Shown piece after piece: positions 5,469 through 6,320 of a stretch of 6,320 nucleotides of DNA. Made by a program: the position numbers and the translations under genes. Position 1 is the first letter of the stretch; the number at the start of each line of letters is the position of its first letter. Source of the DNA: Clostridia bacterium (GTDB taxonomy: Bacteria; Bacillota; Clostridia; Oscillospirales; Acutalibacteraceae). The stretch covers positions 1 to 6,320 of the forward strand of contig CAAFXQ010000137.1 of NCBI GenBank assembly GCA_900767015.1, written 5' to 3'. The notes beneath the pieces were generated by a model, which did no database searches, had not been told where the DNA came from, and saw only the letters and a list, made by a program, of their open reading frames with translations.

Positions 5469-6077
5469 ATGAACAATTATGTTACCGCAGGAGCCATCAA
5501 GGCTTTGCGGGAGAAAAAAGGACTGACGCAAAATCAGCTTGCACAGATGCTGAACGTCAGCGACAAAGCCGTTTCAAAATGGGAAACCGCAAAAGGACTG
5601 CCGGATATCACACTGATCGAGCCGTTGGCAGCGGCTCTCGGTGTTTCGGTTCCGGAGCTGATGTCAGGGGAAAAGGTCACGAACAACAATGTTTCGGCGA
5701 ATCTTCTGCGTGCGAAATTTTATGTTTGTCCCGTCTGCGGAAATGTGATGTATGCAAACGGCGACGCATTGATCAGCTGCTGCGGAATCACGCTGCCGCC
5801 GCTTGAAGCTTCACAGCCCGACGGCGAACACGAAGTGAAAATCGAAACGGTCGAAGATGAAAGCTTCATCACGATCAATCACAGCATGACGAAACAGCAC
5901 TACATCTCGTTTGCGGCTTTTGCGACAAGCGACCGGATTCAGATTGTGAAGTTTTACCCGGAGGGGAACGCCGAAACACGAATGAATCTTCGGGGCGGCG
6001 GATATCTTTATTTTTACTGCAACCGTCACGGGCTGATGAAGCAAAAGGTGGGGCGTAGGGAAATTCGTAATTCGTAA
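5469..6077 (+). CDS. XRE-family HTH protein fused to a desulfoferrodoxin-like domain
   Basis: The 202-residue protein joins a DNA-binding domain to an iron-binding one. Residues about 6-62 are a typical XRE (lambda-repressor type) helix-turn-helix: IKALREKKGLTQNQLAQMLN, VSDKAVSKWETAKGLPDI. Residues 84-108 form a desulforedoxin-like knuckle with C87-x2-C90 and C104-C105. Residues about 118-190 resemble the superoxide reductase domain, with all five centre II iron ligands in order: H121, H138-x5-H144 (HSMTKQHYISF) and C184-x2-H187 (CNRHGL). No membrane segment is seen. AAAGGAGA (5453-5460) lies 8 bases before the ATG. I recall HTH-desulfoferrodoxin proteins from other Clostridia, so the fusion is not an assembly error. 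A role as an iron- or oxidant-responsive regulator is inferred; its targets are unknown. The last eight residues (195-202) appear to be encoded by repeat DNA. Confidence 0.88.
   Translation: MNNYVTAGAIKALREKKGLTQNQLAQMLNVSDKAVSKWETAKGLPDITLIEPLAAALGVSVPELMSGEKVTNNNVSANLLRAKFYVCPVCGNVMYANGDALISCCGITLPPLEASQPDGEHEVKIETVEDESFITINHSMTKQHYISFAAFATSDRIQIVKFYPEGNAETRMNLRGGGYLYFYCNRHGLMKQKVGRREIRNS
6052..6062. repeat. Scrap of the CGTAGGGG palindrome end
   Basis: GGCGTAGGG (6052-6060) is the exact reverse complement of CCCTACGCC at 101-109, the outer edge of the upstream palindrome block. It lies inside the 3' end of the coding region, directly before the ATTCGTA array. Nine bases alone could match by chance; the position beside other repeats is what makes it suggestive. 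Confidence 0.35.
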
Positions 6078-6097
6078 TTCGTAATGCGTAATTGCGG
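6063..6097 (+). repeat. Five in-phase 7-bp tandem repeats (ATTCGTA type)
   Basis: Three perfect ATTCGTA units (6063-6083) are followed by ATGCGTA (6084-6090) and a degenerate ATTGCGG (6091-6097). The TAA stop of the preceding gene (6075-6077) lies across the junction of units two and three. A single ATTCGTA also occurs at 129-135. I recall AATTCGTA-type short repeats as common between genes in some Clostridia and in cyanobacteria. Confidence 0.7.
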
Positions 6098-6104
6098 CTA
6101 TGGG

Positions 6105-6151
6105 TTGACTCTGTGCTAAAGCGAAGACCGCTTTCCGAAGAGTCGATTTTT
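6105..6151 (+). terminator. Probable terminator after the HTH-desulfoferrodoxin gene
   Basis: An outer stem TTGACTCT (6105-6112) pairs with AGAGTCGA (6139-6146, one G-U pair). An inner stem AAAGCG (6118-6123) pairs with CGCTTT (6129-6134). Five Ts follow (6147-6151). The internal loop makes it weaker than the rnf terminator, but it is the only such structure after the gene. Confidence 0.45.
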
Positions 6152-6155
6152 GCCC

Positions 6156-6190
6156 GGTGAGAAGTCAGAGTATAGAGGTCAGAAGTCAGA
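6156..6190 (-). repeat. Five in-phase 7-bp tandem repeats, opposite strand to the 226-260 array
   Basis: On the + strand the units are GGTGAGA, AGTCAGA, GTATAGA, GGTCAGA and AGTCAGA. Read on the - strand they become TCTGACT, TCTGACC, TCTATAC, TCTGACT and TCTCACC, the same TCTGAC heptad as at 226-260 and the same 35-bp total length. It lies in non-coding DNA. Confidence 0.6.
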
Positions 6191-6228
6191 ATATGTGACG
6201 GTAAGGTTGAGTTTGTCTCTGTAAAATC

Positions 6229-6270
6229 GGCTCCACCTTTTGGGGAGCTGTCACGAAGTGACTGAGGGGG
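6229..6270. repeat. Double-hairpin intergenic repeat
   Basis: GCTCC (6230-6234) pairs with GGAGC (6244-6248), and immediately after it GTCAC (6250-6254) pairs with GTGAC (6258-6262) around GAA, ending in TGAGGGGG (6263-6270). The same architecture on the other strand (CCCCCTCA, then GTCAC-TTC-GTGAC, then AGCTCCCC) is one I recall as an abundant intergenic repeat in gut Clostridia. No T run follows in either direction that would favour a terminator. Confidence 0.5.
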
Positions 6271-6277
6271 TTACCTG

Positions 6278-6306
6278 CTGACCGTCTGCACTCGGTAATT
6301 TATAAC
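6278..6306 (+). promoter_or_regulatory. Possible promoter for a gene beyond the window
   Basis: CTGACC (6278-6283) and TATAAC (6301-6306) are 17 bp apart and match the sigma-A consensus at four and five of six positions. The sequence around the -10 is AT-rich to the end of the window. No gene start is visible within the remaining bases. Confidence 0.3.
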
Positions 6307-6320
6307 GTATCTATCTAATA

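Noticed and set aside
5324..5806. A 160-codon frame running from the rnfB stop through the terminator and promoter into the HTH gene
   Set aside because: It crosses a strong terminator and a near-consensus promoter and reads the HTH gene in the wrong frame.
1..6320. CRISPR arrays, tRNA or rRNA genes, prophage or insertion sequence genes
   Set aside because: None seen. The only tandem repeats are short 7-bp arrays without spacers, and no transposase or integrase frame is present.

Overview
The window holds a complete six-gene rnf operon in the order rnfC-rnfD-rnfG-rnfE-rnfA-rnfB (274-5323, + strand). It is followed by a separately transcribed gene (5469-6077) for a helix-turn-helix protein fused to a desulfoferrodoxin-like iron domain. 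The rnf gene order, the 270-residue multi-cluster RnfB, the strong AGGAGG-type ribosome binding sites and the types of intergenic repeat suggest an anaerobic Clostridia member, plausibly a gut Oscillospirales/Ruminococcaceae relative. That placement is inferred from gene style and repeats, not from a marker gene.

Layout. Positions 1-121 are a non-coding palindromic repeat block. Positions 122-273 are an AT-rich leader; its promoter is not clear, and it ends in five in-phase 7-bp repeats just before the rnfC ribosome binding site. The six rnf genes are packed tightly: overlaps of 1, 4, 8 and 1 bases, then a 12-base gap before rnfB. This implies one transcript with translational coupling. The operon ends at a strong rho-independent terminator (5327-5358). 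A near-consensus promoter (TTGATT, 17 bp, TATAAT) then drives the HTH-desulfoferrodoxin gene, whose last codons and stop lie in repeat DNA. Positions 6078-6320 carry no gene. They hold the end of an ATTCGTA heptad array, a hairpin with a T run, a second TCTGACA-type heptad array on the opposite strand, a double-hairpin intergenic repeat and a possible promoter for a gene beyond the window.

How the genes work together. Rnf is a membrane ferredoxin:NAD+ oxidoreductase that couples electron transfer from reduced ferredoxin to NAD+ to outward pumping of Na+ or H+. RnfB (ferredoxin side) and RnfC (NADH/FMN side) carry the soluble redox centres. RnfD and RnfG carry covalently bound FMN. RnfA and RnfE form the membrane core, with an iron-sulfur site between them. 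Every expected subunit is intact with its key motifs. The flavin transferase ApbE, needed to load FMN on RnfD and RnfG, is not in the window.

The rnf operon itself is conventional. The points worth a second look are the HTH-desulfoferrodoxin fusion, its repeat-derived C-terminus, the dyad over its -10 box, the cysteine-rich tail of RnfE, and the heptad repeat arrays on both sides of the gene block. I did not find a convincing new multi-gene system.
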